From assembly GCA_002840755.1 (NCBI GenBank), contig PHBZ01000009.1:186001-250000 (forward strand): 64,000 nucleotides of DNA, written 5' to 3'. Below the pieces are notes generated by a model. The model was not told the origin of the DNA, searched no databases, and saw only the letters and a program-made list of their open reading frames with translations. The position numbers and the translations under genes are program-made. Of the stretch, positions 26,565 to 36,024 are shown in pieces. Numbering within the stretch: the first letter of the stretch is position 1; each line of letters begins with the position of its first letter. The stretch is from Chloroflexi bacterium HGW-Chloroflexi-10 (GTDB lineage: Bacteria > Chloroflexota > Anaerolineae > Anaerolineales > Anaerolineaceae).

Positions 26565-27182
26565 TCATGGGCCTATCATATATTCAAAACGGAAGTTCGT
26601 AAATTTATAACGGTTTACGATTCTAGGAAGAACTTCATTACAAAAATTTATCCTTGGGTAAAGTTGAAAATCTCTAAATATGTCTGATTTATCCCAGCTT
26701 CCTGGAATGATTTGTAAACCAATAGGTACTCTTGGTTTTGTTACCAAGTGGTGGCACTTTGGGCAACACCGAACCACCTCTAAGCCATTAACTTTCAAAT
26801 CTATTTGACAAGTCCCATCAATTTCAACTCGGTAATATTTAGGAGAACTCTTTTCCATCAGTGTTTTTGATTTCGATCTTATTTCTGAAATCCCAATGTT
26901 GAAAGTATGGAAAGCAGAAATCCTTTCAGCTACAAGAGTCGAAATAACCCTTTCGGAAAAAATGAGAAACGGGTATGCTCCACAACCTAACACATCGGGG
27001 AATTCAGAACCTTTTTCAAGAACAACATCAAAATCACCAGAGGGATAATTTTCAGCGGCGTTACAATCACTACATCGCTGATTGACCATTTCTGAACGAG
27101 GAATTATGCTCGTTGCCCATGTAAACCTCCTAGAATAAATTGTATTATCCGAAAAGATAAAGAATGAGTCACTATCTTTCAT
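26565..27182 (-). CDS. double-CxxC protein resembling SitI6-type immunity proteins
   Basis: 205 residues. Two Cys pairs, CSDC at about 36 and CPKC at about 145, with CGAYP between, and a central segment on the pattern SERVISTLVAERISAFHTFN. The layout matches the double-CXXCG family first noted as paralogs in myxobacteria, some of which are immunity proteins (SitI6); here the Gly after each pair is not kept. The ATG overlaps the stop of the Rhs core remnant upstream (ATGA), with no toxin domain between, so it looks like an orphan immunity gene left after its toxin was lost. Zinc binding by the Cys pairs is likely. Confidence 0.5.
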   Translation of the reverse strand: MKDSDSFFIFSDNTIYSRRFTWATSIIPRSEMVNQRCSDCNAAENYPSGDFDVVLEKGSEFPDVLGCGAYPFLIFSERVISTLVAERISAFHTFNIGISEIRSKSKTLMEKSSPKYYRVEIDGTCQIDLKVNGLEVVRCCPKCHHLVTKPRVPIGLQIIPGSWDKSDIFRDFQLYPRINFCNEVLPRIVNRYKFTNFRFEYMIGP

Positions 27183-27433
27183 TGAAACTCTCCGCTTGCT
27201 AATAATTGGTCAGAGTAATATCTCGCATTGTAATCCATCAACCCAAAGTCCTCGCTTCTTTGCCCAGCGAAGTCCCCTGAGCGCAGCAATGAGGTGAAGT
27301 AAGTCTTATCCGTTGGGGAATTCCCGCCCGTATATAGCACCTCGCCAAGCGGGTAATAGCGCGTCTCAGACACCTTGTTGCCGCTCGCATCCACCACCAG
27401 CACGATCGAGACGCCTGCTCGGAGATCACGCGA
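27179..27433 (-). pseudogene. Rhs core fragment
   Basis: The minus strand reads RDLRAGVSIVLVVDASGNK, VSETRYYPLGEVLYTGGNSP and SEDFGLMDYNARYYSDQ, the classical Rhs core just before the variable tail. The open frame extends upstream to 27484, but the first 15 or so residues are unrelated, so the fragment is cut off on both sides. Positions 27363-27433 are nearly identical to 22291-22360. It stops at 27179 overlapping the double-CxxC gene. Confidence 0.75.
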
Positions 27434-27516
27434 CATTTTCAAATCACTACCATATCTTGCACCAAACAAACTTATTAACGACATGCTAATCTTTCACAAT
27501 AATCATGGTCTATTTA

Positions 27517-28572
27517 TCAAGGTAGACTGGAACGCCAAGCTAAAGAAATCTTTTCTATATTATTTTTAGTAACCTTAATCAATTTTTCTCCATCCGAGCG
27601 AATAAGATAAATATCAAAATTATCATCAGCAATTTCTACATACGCAATCCAATTTTCAGTCGGGGACCAGGTTTGTTCCCCCTTCCAAAAGTTATTACCC
27701 CGGGTAATTGCTTTCTCTCCGGTGCCATCTGGTCGTATCATATATAAATCACTTGTGTTATTATTTTTTTGTAGTTCTTTTCTAAACACAATCCATTGGC
27801 CATCTTGAGAATAATGGGGATCAATATGATCTTCAAGCTGGTTAGTTATTTGCTTGATATCCGTTCCATCTAGATTTGCAATAAATATCTGGTCATACCC
27901 ATTTTCGTCTGAATGAGTAAAGGTGATTTGTTTGTTATCGGATGACCAAAAAGGATATAAAATATTAGTAAAGGATGATGCAGCTTCTTGGAATAATTGT
28001 GATTTATTTTTGCCATCCGGAGATATCGAGATGATCTTAAATGCTCCGGAAGAATCATCAGGTTTCGCTATATAGATAATAGATTGACCATCAAGTGACC
28101 AAACAGGTTCCCATTCGTTATTTGGGCTATTTGTAAGATTTGTCCATTTCTTTCCAGCCCAATCCCCTAAAAAGATATCCCCTCTTCCATTGTTTCCAGT
28201 AGCTGAAACAACAACTTGCTGGCCGTCAGGTGACCAACTGCCAGACGAAACAAAATAATTTGGACCTTCGCCATCTTTTTCTATTTTGAACAATAATTGT
28301 GTTTCACCAATGCATGGATTTTCAGTTTCCAAGCAACCAATTTCTATTGCATACATGCATTGAATATCAGTTCCACAATCGGAAAAATATGTCAATTCAT
28401 ATTTAATGTCTTTTCTAATTATTGTCGATTCTGTTGATGTAGGTAATAATGTCGGAAGTGAAGAAGATATACTTCGCCCAGTTTGGCTTGAAGATAACTG
28501 ACAAGATACCAGCAAACTCAAACAAAAAAATATTAGTGAGAACATCTTTTGATTACTATTCAATATCATCAT
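27517..28572 (-). CDS. lipoprotein with TolB-like beta-propeller
   Basis: 351 residues from the ATG at 28572 (GGAGGG 8 nt upstream). Lipobox LLVSC, then a Ser/Thr-rich linker. At least five PD40/TolB-type blades are visible, among them SGSWSPDGQQVVVSA, PVWSLDGQSIIYIAK, PFWSSDNKQITFTHS, PHYSQDGQWIVFRKE and QTWSPTENWIAYVE. The protein should be outside the membrane. It is a distant relative of the product at 24846-26099, so the two may be paralogs brought by successive cassettes. Confidence 0.75.
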   Translation of the reverse strand: MMILNSNQKMFSLIFFCLSLLVSCQLSSSQTGRSISSSLPTLLPTSTESTIIRKDIKYELTYFSDCGTDIQCMYAIEIGCLETENPCIGETQLLFKIEKDGEGPNYFVSSGSWSPDGQQVVVSATGNNGRGDIFLGDWAGKKWTNLTNSPNNEWEPVWSLDGQSIIYIAKPDDSSGAFKIISISPDGKNKSQLFQEAASSFTNILYPFWSSDNKQITFTHSDENGYDQIFIANLDGTDIKQITNQLEDHIDPHYSQDGQWIVFRKELQKNNNTSDLYMIRPDGTGEKAITRGNNFWKGEQTWSPTENWIAYVEIADDNFDIYLIRSDGEKLIKVTKNNIEKISLAWRSSLP

Positions 28573-28620
28573 CACTTTGCCCTCCATTCCTGCAAATTAC
28601 AATTATAATCCTGGACACCC

Positions 28621-28752
28621 GTTATCCTACCGCTGCAGGCGTGTTGCAATCCGGGTGAGATCTGGAGGGAAGGGCAACGCAGGAGTGCGACCTGCCTGTC
28701 CTGGATGAACTTTCCAGGTAGCGCCCAAGAGTACCGTTGCAGAGCGATAAAC
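28621..28752. repeat. dispersed repeat family B, copy 3 (longest)
   Basis: Runs from TATCCTACCGCTGCAGGCG to GAGCGATAAACTC. Its left part is shared with 26281-26360 and its right part with 19899-19956. It lies upstream of a lipoprotein gene as copy 2 does. Confidence 0.65.
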
Positions 28753-28786
28753 TCAAAGCATGATCTGTGAGACAACAACTGCTTTC

Positions 28787-29173
28787 CTATTCGTCAAGAA
28801 CTAGAATCTCAAGGGTCTCAACAGGTGGTAGTTTTTTTACTTGAAGAAGATCCTCCCGAAAGATTTCTAATTCATCGATAAAACCATCGACTACGATAAG
28901 CAAAAAATGTATTTTTATACTATCAAGGTCATATCCTTCAGCCTCAACCGGAACTGTTTTGATAACCTGAGCTGCTTCGGCTTTTGAGTGTTCAATGGCA
29001 AATCCAATACTTGAACAATCTTCACATTCTTCGTTTACGTGAAGTAAATTCACTTGCTTCCTCAAATTAGCAACAGCGGGAAAATCTAAAGAAAGCAAAT
29101 GCTTTAGTAAATGATGTTCATATGATTTTAGTTCACGAGTTGGAATTACTTGGCGATAAGTATGCGGGCTCAT
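28787..29173 (-). CDS. unrecognised small protein, possible immunity-like family
   Basis: 128 residues, no signal peptide or membrane segment. An N-terminal helical part (IPTRELKSYEHHLLKHLLSL then DFPAVANLRKQV) is followed by CEDCSSIGFAIEHSK and a beta-rich acidic C-terminus. The N-terminal pattern is reminiscent of small DUF6984-like proteins that turn up in polymorphic toxin loci, but I cannot be sure. It is the first gene of the island in transcription order, just downstream of repeat A copy 3. Confidence 0.5.
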   Translation of the reverse strand: MSPHTYRQVIPTRELKSYEHHLLKHLLSLDFPAVANLRKQVNLLHVNEECEDCSSIGFAIEHSKAEAAQVIKTVPVEAEGYDLDSIKIHFLLIVVDGFIDELEIFREDLLQVKKLPPVETLEILVLDE

Positions 29174-29271
29174 TTCAACTCCTCGGGATAAAATGTGTCT
29201 ACGTTTATAACATTATTTCCAACAGGATAAGCGCGTTACTCAATCACCCATCCATCTATCGTGAGAGGAAT

Positions 29272-29381
29272 GTTGAAATCGATGAAGGCATCATGCTGTC
29301 CCGCACTCATGGATTAAGTATAGCCAATTAAATTAATTCAATCCAAAAAAATCACCTCTGCTTTTTCATACCGAGGTTATC
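29272..29381 (-). repeat. cassette-border repeat A, copy 3, with promoter-like element
   Basis: Shares 29272-29324 with copy 1 and 29300-29381 with copy 2, so it is the fullest copy. On the minus strand TTGGAT, 18 bp, TATACT, then ATG of a short frame MSAGQHDAFIDFNIP that stops after about 23 codons. It marks the right border of the island. The rest of the gap 29174-29484 shows no gene. Confidence 0.65.
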
Positions 29382-29484
29382 CGGTGCTGCTGTGCAGCCG
29401 CAGAACTTCAGCCCCTGGCAACCCTAAAATCACGGTTTTCCCTTATCCGGCTGACAATGATGAACCCTTGCTTACCGCGATTCT

Positions 29485-30144
29485 CTACGGATATGGCGTT
29501 TCTCCGGGAGGTACGCTGGTCGGTGGCGGTTGGTAGGGTACCTCAGTCGGCGGCACTGGGGTGGGCGGCACCGGGGTCGGTGGTACGGCGGTGGGCGGCA
29601 CTGCCGTGGGTGGAACCGCTGTGGGCGGTACGGCAGTTTCTATTGGCGGGCGCCTGGTTTCGGTTGGCCCGGGCTGTGTGCGGGAAGGGAGCACAACCAC
29701 GGTATTAGCCAATGAAACTGTTGATGTAGGCGATTGTGTTGCTGTTGGGGTAAATACAGCAGTTTCACCCGGTTGGGTAGGCCCGGAGGCTGTGGCGGTA
29801 CGCGTAAAGACTACCAGCGTTGGGGGAATTCCGCCGGGGGTACCTAACCCGGGTGTGACAGTGGGCACCGGGGTGAGCAGCTGCCGTAAAATCTCCTGCG
29901 AGTCCTGGGTAGTTTGCCGGTCCCGGATGGAATCTTCAATAATGCGCAATGCCAATGGCGGCAATCGCAGTATTGAACGCAAATCAGCGCTGTAATCCGC
30001 AAACAATGGAGAACGCAGCGAAATAGCCAGCACCTGGGAGCCGCCAAAACTGCGCACCGGGTCCAGCCACCATAAGAGCATGGCGGATAAAAACACAATG
30101 CCAAAACCGAGCAGAACCATCGGGGGAATTTTTTGGTGCTTCAC
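29485..30144 (-). CDS. membrane-anchored protein with proline-rich pentapeptide repeats
   Basis: 219 residues from a GTG at 30144 (AGGAGCG upstream). One transmembrane segment at about 9-27, a short helical domain to about residue 90, then an extended Thr/Pro-rich tail ending in six PPT[APE]V pentapeptides. The tail probably spans part of the cell envelope; no enzymatic domain. It starts 11 nt after the cyclase gene and is likely cotranscribed with it, so it may be an accessory of that sensor. Confidence 0.65.
   Translation of the reverse strand: MKHQKIPPMVLLGFGIVFLSAMLLWWLDPVRSFGGSQVLAISLRSPLFADYSADLRSILRLPPLALRIIEDSIRDRQTTQDSQEILRQLLTPVPTVTPGLGTPGGIPPTLVVFTRTATASGPTQPGETAVFTPTATQSPTSTVSLANTVVVLPSRTQPGPTETRRPPIETAVPPTAVPPTAVPPTAVPPTPVPPTPVPPTEVPYQPPPTSVPPGETPYP
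29543..29632 (-). repeat. 15-bp tandem repeats encoding PPTxV
   Basis: Six 15-bp units inside the preceding gene, encoding PPTAV three times, PPTPV twice and PPTEV once. They keep frame and are GC-rich. Copy number is expected to vary by slippage. Confidence 0.8.
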
Positions 30145-30155
30145 AGCTTGCGCTC

Positions 30156-32399
30156 CTAGAGCGAAACTTCCAGTTTAGGCGCTGACGTATGCGCCCATAA
30201 ACGATAAACCATCAGCCGCTCCTCTTTCCCCTTCACCGAATACAGCCCTACCGGTTCCAGGTTGAGGCGGTCTTTATTCTCCCCCAGCGCCACATAGGTG
30301 GCCTGGCTGACTAAAATACCACTTTCCTCGAATACTTCACGGGTAAGGCCTTCAATCCTTTGGGAGGTATTTACCGTATCCCCAATCACTGTGTAATGAA
30401 TACGGTCCCGGGTTCCCAGCCCGCCGGCCATTACTACCCCGGTATGCACTCCAATCCCGGTCGACAGGGGTGGATCACCGCGGCGTTTCCGTTTGCGGTT
30501 TAACGATTCTACGGCATTATACATACTGATAGCGGCTTCACATCCGGCCATCGCGCTCTTCTTGGGGTTAAGCATACGCGGCAGAATTCCAAAAAATGCC
30601 AGAACGGCATCTCCGTCCAATTTGTTGACTACACCGCCATGTTCGGCAATGATGGGGAGCAGTTCACCAAAATACTCGTTCAACCATTCAAAAATGGTAG
30701 CCGGATCAGATTTTTCAGAGAGTGTAGTAAAACTGCGCACATCCGCGAACAAGACTGTAGCAACGGCTTCCTGCCCTTCCAGACGCAGGGTGCCGCTGGA
30801 AAAGGTTTGACGCAGTTGTTCACGCACTTCCGGTGAAACCGTGCGCCCCAACAGGTCGCGATAAATAGAGCCTTCCTGTAAACCGGCAATCATTGAATTG
30901 AATGAATGCGCCAGAACTGCCACTTCATCATTTCCACTTGAATCTACTTTTACATCCAAATTGCCATGAGCGACCAGTGTGGAAGCGCCCACCAGACGCA
31001 CCAAAGGACGGGTGATCAGATTGGACAGCCAGATACCGAGAATAACAACCAGCATAATCCCGGCCAACGCCAGCACAAAGACCTGCACCCGCGTCACCTG
31101 GCTGGTCTGCACCAGAAAGGCCTGCGGCAGGCTGACACCCAGAATACCCATATCCACCTGTCCCGAACGAGCCTCCCAGACGCCCAATAATTCGGTGTAA
31201 TCAATGGTGGTCAGGCTTAAATCACGCGTAATACTGGATTGTTCCTGGGTGGTGAGTACCTGGGCGGTCTGATCATCCGGCAGCGGAAGGTCGTCAAAGC
31301 CGCTAAACAGGGTTGAATTTAGAATTTTTCCGGTCAGATCATAAAAAGTGATGTAGGCCAGAGTTTCGGCGCGAATTTCTCTTGCCATGGTATTCAGCGA
31401 TTTTCCTACCAGCACCACACCCACCTGCGAATTATCCGCGGCAAAAATGGGGCCGGCCACATAAAAATAATTTCCCCAGGGTGCCAATGCTAATCCGCCA
31501 AACTTATCACCCTGTTCATCCACCAGGCCGGTCAGCACCTGGCGAACAAAGCCGGAATTCTGAAAGAACAAATCGCCCTTTTCAAATTGATATTGGCCCG
31601 GAGCGGCATCGTTCAGTAAACGCAGCGAAAGCAGACTGACCCCACCCATATCCAATATCTCTATATCCTCTTCATTGGCATTCACCGCCAATGGCAGCAC
31701 CAAATTGCGCAGTTCTTCAGCATTTGCCGATTGGACAGCCTCCGCGACACCCTGTGTGTTGGACACCAGGCGCAAAGTACTGAGCAGACGGTCTTCTTCA
31801 CGAACCATCCAATCACTGCTCTGTTTACCGGTGGCAACCAACTGGTTGAAATAGCGGTCCTGGACAGAATCAAAAACAATCTGGCTAACCACATAGGCCG
31901 CAGACAATGCAAATAAAACAGCCAGGATCAGATACGGCAGGGTAATTTTTAAGCGAACCGGGATTCTCACCCGCGGCATGGCGATGGGTTCTGCTGCCGC
32001 TGAGGCAGCGGTGGCGGATTGCGGTTTTACTAATTCGTCGGGTTCTTTCGACCGCAAAATTGCAGTTTCCACCCAGCGCCGCGTGAACGGCTGGCGCAAA
32101 AAAGTGTCCGCGCCTAATTCCCTGGCCTGCATTTCCCGTTTTAAATCCGGGTATTTGTTGGTCATGATGATATTGACTTCCGGATTTGTTTGGGTCACGT
32201 GGCGAATAAAACCCTGCCACTCCTCACCGGGGAAATGCAAATCCAGGAAGACCACATCCGGTTTTACCTGTTGTAACAACGCCTGAGCCTGCCCAAATTG
32301 CCAGGCTTCCCAAACTTCGGTATCGCGGTTTTTAACCAGACGTGCAAGCGTACGAGCGGTTTGGATATCCGTCTGTACGATTAATACACGTAACGTCAT
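30156..32399 (-). CDS. membrane class III nucleotide cyclase with N-terminal receiver-like domain and HAMP
   Basis: 747 residues. Order: receiver-like domain (1-125), transmembrane helix (about 150-175), extracytoplasmic sensor (about 176-430), second helix (about 435-460), HAMP (about 460-515), class III cyclase (about 560-730). In the cyclase the metal-binding Asp residues (LFADVRSF and LDGDAVLAF), the substrate Lys (NKLDGD) and YTVIGDTVNTSQR with Asp, Asn and Arg are all present, so an active, probably adenylate, cyclase is expected. In the receiver the phosphorylatable Asp53 is kept (FLDLHFPG) but one acidic-pocket residue is lost (VQTD) and the conserved Lys is Gln (LRQPF), so phosphorylation is doubtful. 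It would make a second messenger in response to an external signal. Confidence 0.9.
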   Translation of the reverse strand: MTLRVLIVQTDIQTARTLARLVKNRDTEVWEAWQFGQAQALLQQVKPDVVFLDLHFPGEEWQGFIRHVTQTNPEVNIIMTNKYPDLKREMQARELGADTFLRQPFTRRWVETAILRSKEPDELVKPQSATAASAAAEPIAMPRVRIPVRLKITLPYLILAVLFALSAAYVVSQIVFDSVQDRYFNQLVATGKQSSDWMVREEDRLLSTLRLVSNTQGVAEAVQSANAEELRNLVLPLAVNANEEDIEILDMGGVSLLSLRLLNDAAPGQYQFEKGDLFFQNSGFVRQVLTGLVDEQGDKFGGLALAPWGNYFYVAGPIFAADNSQVGVVLVGKSLNTMAREIRAETLAYITFYDLTGKILNSTLFSGFDDLPLPDDQTAQVLTTQEQSSITRDLSLTTIDYTELLGVWEARSGQVDMGILGVSLPQAFLVQTSQVTRVQVFVLALAGIMLVVILGIWLSNLITRPLVRLVGASTLVAHGNLDVKVDSSGNDEVAVLAHSFNSMIAGLQEGSIYRDLLGRTVSPEVREQLRQTFSSGTLRLEGQEAVATVLFADVRSFTTLSEKSDPATIFEWLNEYFGELLPIIAEHGGVVNKLDGDAVLAFFGILPRMLNPKKSAMAGCEAAISMYNAVESLNRKRKRRGDPPLSTGIGVHTGVVMAGGLGTRDRIHYTVIGDTVNTSQRIEGLTREVFEESGILVSQATYVALGENKDRLNLEPVGLYSVKGKEERLMVYRLWAHTSAPKLEVSL

Positions 32400-32423
32400 C
32401 TGATCTCACTTTTTCGATATGGG

Positions 32424-34094
32424 TCAGGACAGGTATTCACGTAAATGCCGGCTGCGGGTAGGGTGACGCAATTTTCGCAGGGCTTTCGCCTCAATCTGCC
32501 GGATTCGTTCGCGGGTCACATTAAAATAGCGGCTCACTTCTTCCAGGGTATGATCCTTGCCATCAATCAAGCCAAAACGCAGTTCCAAAACCTGGCGTTC
32601 CCGTTCCGAAAGCGCGCCCAGTGCATTTTGAACCTGTTCGCGCAGCATTTCCCGGGCAGCGGCATCCATTGGTTCAAGCGCGTCATCATCCTCAATAAAA
32701 TCACCAAGCTGACTGCTGTCTTCATCACCCACCGGACGCTCCAGGGAGACTGGCTCTTCAGCCGATTGCAGAATGCGCTGCACTTTGGCAGTAGCTGCCG
32801 ACCAGCGCGCCTGTAAATCCGAATTCAGGTCCACTTCCATTTCCTTGCAACGGCGAATTTCACGGATATCCTCGTGGGACAGGAAATCACCTTCCAGGGC
32901 TAATTCTTCATGGGTTGGTTCGCGTCCCAGTTGTTGGACTAACCCGCGCTGTACGCGCAGCAAACGGGTAATCGCTTCAAACAAATGTACCGGAATGCGG
33001 ATGGTGCGTGCCTGTTCGGCTATATAGCGGCTAATCGATTGGCGGATCCACCAGGTGGCGTATGTACTGAATTTAAATCCACGGGTAGGGTCAAATTTCG
33101 CGACGGCGCGCAGCAAACCAAGGTTGCCCTCCTGGATGAGATCAAGGAAAGAAATACCCCGGCCCAAATAACGTTTGGCGATACTGACTACTAAACGCAA
33201 ATTCGCGCGAATCAGATTCTGGTTGGCTTCTTCCGAACGCCAACGGATCATATCCAGTTCCTGACCGAGCACATCTTCATCCGGCATGAATTTGTCGAAG
33301 GAAGAGCGGCGCGGCAGTAATTTTTTCTGCTGCAAATAAGGAATCAGTTTACCGGCTGTATAGTCGGGAATGAGGTATAAACACAGGAATGATTTAAAGG
33401 CGTGTTGGGCCAATTGATCCCATAAACCGTCTTTACCCCACATACCGTTATCCAGGTAAGAGCGCAGGTAAGAAGGTTCATCAATCTGCCAGCGGTTCCG
33501 CAGCATTTGCGCTTCCAGGAGGACCAGGTCCACATCCATGGGATCACCCTGGGCCATAGACTCCGTGTTATCCATCAGGTTTTTCCAGGATTCGTATAGC
33601 TCATCAATGATGGAATTAAACAAGGCAATATAAAAACCGGTAGAACCTTTTTTGAACTTTGATTGTGTACTTAAATGCTCCACCAGCCGTTCGGCTTCGA
33701 TCCGAGCTGCCAGGCGAAACTCACTATCGGCATCCAACAGGTCAATGCGGCCTATTTCTTTTAAATATAAACGTACCGGATCCTCAGATAAATCCCCCGA
33801 AACAGCTGCTTCGAGTAATTCAATCGGGTCTTCGGCGACTTCCTCTTCCTCCTCCGCAGCGATATCCTCATCTGCGACACCGTCCTCATCCTTCCATTGG
33901 GGTGGATTGATCGGCTTTTTGGAAGTACGTTTGCCATTTCGGACAACACGTTTGGCCACTTTAGCAAGTTGAGGATCTTCTTCTACAACCTGCTTAAGCG
34001 AGGGGTCAAACTCCAGGTTCTCATTTAAAGATTCCTGTGAGTCCGGATTAATTTGGGGTGTGGTTTTTGTTATTTTTTTCTTCTTCTCGGGCAT
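32424..34094 (-). CDS. rpoD: RNA polymerase primary sigma factor
   Basis: 556 residues. An acidic/basic N-terminal extension is followed by region 1.2 ([17 protein letters not shown]), a non-conserved insert, region 2 ([19 protein letters not shown] and [11 protein letters not shown], which contact the -10 element), region 3, and region 4 with the helix-turn-helix ([16 protein letters not shown]) for the -35 element. The many TTGACA/TATAAT-like promoters in this window fit it. The start is set at the ATG at 34094 (MPEKKKK) although it lacks a clear SD; a TTG at 34127 overlapping dnaG is the alternative. It follows dnaG as in the classical macromolecular synthesis operon, without rpsU. Confidence 0.95.
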   Translation of the reverse strand: MPEKKKKITKTTPQINPDSQESLNENLEFDPSLKQVVEEDPQLAKVAKRVVRNGKRTSKKPINPPQWKDEDGVADEDIAAEEEEEVAEDPIELLEAAVSGDLSEDPVRLYLKEIGRIDLLDADSEFRLAARIEAERLVEHLSTQSKFKKGSTGFYIALFNSIIDELYESWKNLMDNTESMAQGDPMDVDLVLLEAQMLRNRWQIDEPSYLRSYLDNGMWGKDGLWDQLAQHAFKSFLCLYLIPDYTAGKLIPYLQQKKLLPRRSSFDKFMPDEDVLGQELDMIRWRSEEANQNLIRANLRLVVSIAKRYLGRGISFLDLIQEGNLGLLRAVAKFDPTRGFKFSTYATWWIRQSISRYIAEQARTIRIPVHLFEAITRLLRVQRGLVQQLGREPTHEELALEGDFLSHEDIREIRRCKEMEVDLNSDLQARWSAATAKVQRILQSAEEPVSLERPVGDEDSSQLGDFIEDDDALEPMDAAAREMLREQVQNALGALSERERQVLELRFGLIDGKDHTLEEVSRYFNVTRERIRQIEAKALRKLRHPTRSRHLREYLS

Positions 34095-34119
34095 AAGATA
34101 AATATACCATAATTTAAAA

Positions 34120-36024
34120 TTAATCAAGTTGAATCGGACGTCCTAATGCATTGTCCAAACGACCACGCAAAAGGGTGTATTGCAATATTAAGTCCTGGTA
34201 GGGGTTTATACCGCTTTCGCCTTGCTCCTGCATATCCTCCAGGAGAAAACGCATTTGCTGTAAACCGGCGTTAACCCGCACTAATCTTAACTTCATTATC
34301 GACCGAATTAAATCCTCCTGAAGGCGTTGCTGCAACTTTTCTTGCGAGACTGGCTCCTTGATCAATGACTGATAAAGGGGTTGTAAATTCTCGGGGATAT
34401 GGGCCTGTAAATATGGTTCCGGTTCCACCTCATCCTGTTCCAAAGATTGCATCACCGAGCGGGCCAGGATCTGAAAATCGGCCTGCTCAAAATCGCTCAC
34501 GTCCAGACGGGAAAGATGCAGCTTTTGCAACCCCCGATCCAGAATATGCAGCCATTCCGGTTCCTGTACCAGGACATGAATGGTGTGTCTTTCCAAAGAA
34601 AACGCCAATTGATTCGCAGAAATCGCTTCCGTTTTATGAGGGGCGACACCCTGTTGAATATTTTTGGGTTTCCGGCGGGCGGTTGTTTTTCCTGCGCCGC
34701 TGCCTACCAGGGTACGTTCATCCACTTTGATCATGCGCGCCAAACGCTGGCGGTAGGCATCCCGTTCCACGGCATTGGGCACATCTTCAATCAACGGCAG
34801 AATTTGATCCACAATTTCGCGTTTGACCTTTGGATCATCCAGATCTTTTTGGGCTGCCAGTGTTTCCATCACATGCACCACGACCGGTTTAGCCGCGGCA
34901 AGAATACGCCGCCATTCTTCCGGGTCCCGCAGCACCACTTCATCCGGGTCCATTCCATCCGGGATCGTGGTTACGCGCACGTCGGCTTCCAGACGAGCCT
35001 CATGACGGATCAGGCCGCGCGGATCGAAACTGATCTCATCGCTGTGATCCATCGCCTGGCGGGCTACTTCCAAACCACGCAGCGTGGCTTTTTCACCGGC
35101 GGCATCGGCATCCAATGCCAGAATAATGCGGCGGGAATAGCGTTTGAGCAAGCGCAGGTGATCCTCGGTAAGCGCGGTACCCATCGGGGAAACCGTGTTC
35201 GCAAAACCAGCCTGGTGCGGCACGATCACATCCATGTAGCCTTCCACAATGACCACCTGATCTTCGCTGCGGATGGCTTTGCGCGCCAGATCCAGACCAT
35301 ACAGGAGGCGTCCTTTATCGAACAAGGGAGTTTGCGGAGAATTTAAATACTTGGGCACATCATCGGGATCCAGAATACGGGCGCCAAAACCGGCCATGCG
35401 GCCGTTGGGGTCGCGAATGGCGAACATCAGCCGGTTGCGGAAACGGTCATAAATGCCCCCATTATCCCGCTGGCTCACCAAACCAACGTCCAGCAAATCC
35501 TTCTCGCTGAACCCCTTTGCGGAAAAATGTTGAACAGCAGCTTCCCAGGAAGCCGGGGCATACCCCAATCCGAAACTTTCCATAGTTTCCCGGGTTACCC
35601 CGCGTTTGATCAGATAATCCAGCGCCGTTTTTCCCTGTGGAGTTTGCATAAGGTGATGACGGAAGAAAGTAACCGCCTCTTCCAGTAATTGGCGCAAACG
35701 GTCATATTGTTCATCGGCCTCTTTTTGGCCTTCAGTCTGCGGCTGCAACTCTACACCGGTGCGATCTGCCAGGTAGCGCAGTGTTTCGTTAAAATCCCAG
35801 CCTTCCTTCTTCATAATGAACTTAAAAATATCGCCCCCCTCATTACACTGACCAAAACAACGCCAGGTGCCCGAATCAGGAAAGACCACAAAAGCCGGTG
35901 TGCGTTTGTTATCATGGAAGGGACAAAAACCCGAATAGCTTTTACCGGACCGGCGCAGTTTCACCGATTCAGAAACTATATCGAGAATATCTATGCGATT
36001 TTTGATCTCATCAACAACCGTCAT
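34120..36024 (-). CDS. dnaG: DNA primase
   Basis: 634 residues. N-terminal zinc-binding domain with CPFH and CFGQC ligands, then the catalytic core with the TOPRIM motifs [10 protein letters not shown] (catalytic Glu) and [12 protein letters not shown] (metal-binding Asp pair), and a C-terminal helicase-binding region. It makes RNA primers for replication. GAGG lies about 6 nt before the ATG. Downstream rpoD is close enough for coupling. Confidence 0.96.
   Translation of the reverse strand: MTVVDEIKNRIDILDIVSESVKLRRSGKSYSGFCPFHDNKRTPAFVVFPDSGTWRCFGQCNEGGDIFKFIMKKEGWDFNETLRYLADRTGVELQPQTEGQKEADEQYDRLRQLLEEAVTFFRHHLMQTPQGKTALDYLIKRGVTRETMESFGLGYAPASWEAAVQHFSAKGFSEKDLLDVGLVSQRDNGGIYDRFRNRLMFAIRDPNGRMAGFGARILDPDDVPKYLNSPQTPLFDKGRLLYGLDLARKAIRSEDQVVIVEGYMDVIVPHQAGFANTVSPMGTALTEDHLRLLKRYSRRIILALDADAAGEKATLRGLEVARQAMDHSDEISFDPRGLIRHEARLEADVRVTTIPDGMDPDEVVLRDPEEWRRILAAAKPVVVHVMETLAAQKDLDDPKVKREIVDQILPLIEDVPNAVERDAYRQRLARMIKVDERTLVGSGAGKTTARRKPKNIQQGVAPHKTEAISANQLAFSLERHTIHVLVQEPEWLHILDRGLQKLHLSRLDVSDFEQADFQILARSVMQSLEQDEVEPEPYLQAHIPENLQPLYQSLIKEPVSQEKLQQRLQEDLIRSIMKLRLVRVNAGLQQMRFLLEDMQEQGESGINPYQDLILQYTLLRGRLDNALGRPIQLD

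Noticed and set aside
19750-29484. Insertion sequence or prophage as carrier of the island
   Set aside because: No transposase, integrase, terminal inverted repeats or phage structural genes could be found; the repeats seen are short and internal.
29543-29632. CRISPR-like tandem repeat
   Set aside because: Units are contiguous 15-bp coding repeats without unique spacers, and no cas gene is present in the window.
29457-29995. Plus-strand frame rich in VGGTA repeats
   Set aside because: Antisense of the PPTxV repeats of the minus-strand membrane protein, which has a start, a membrane helix and an operon context.
34447-35346. 299-codon plus-strand frame
   Set aside because: Lies wholly antisense to dnaG, whose zinc and TOPRIM motifs are clear.
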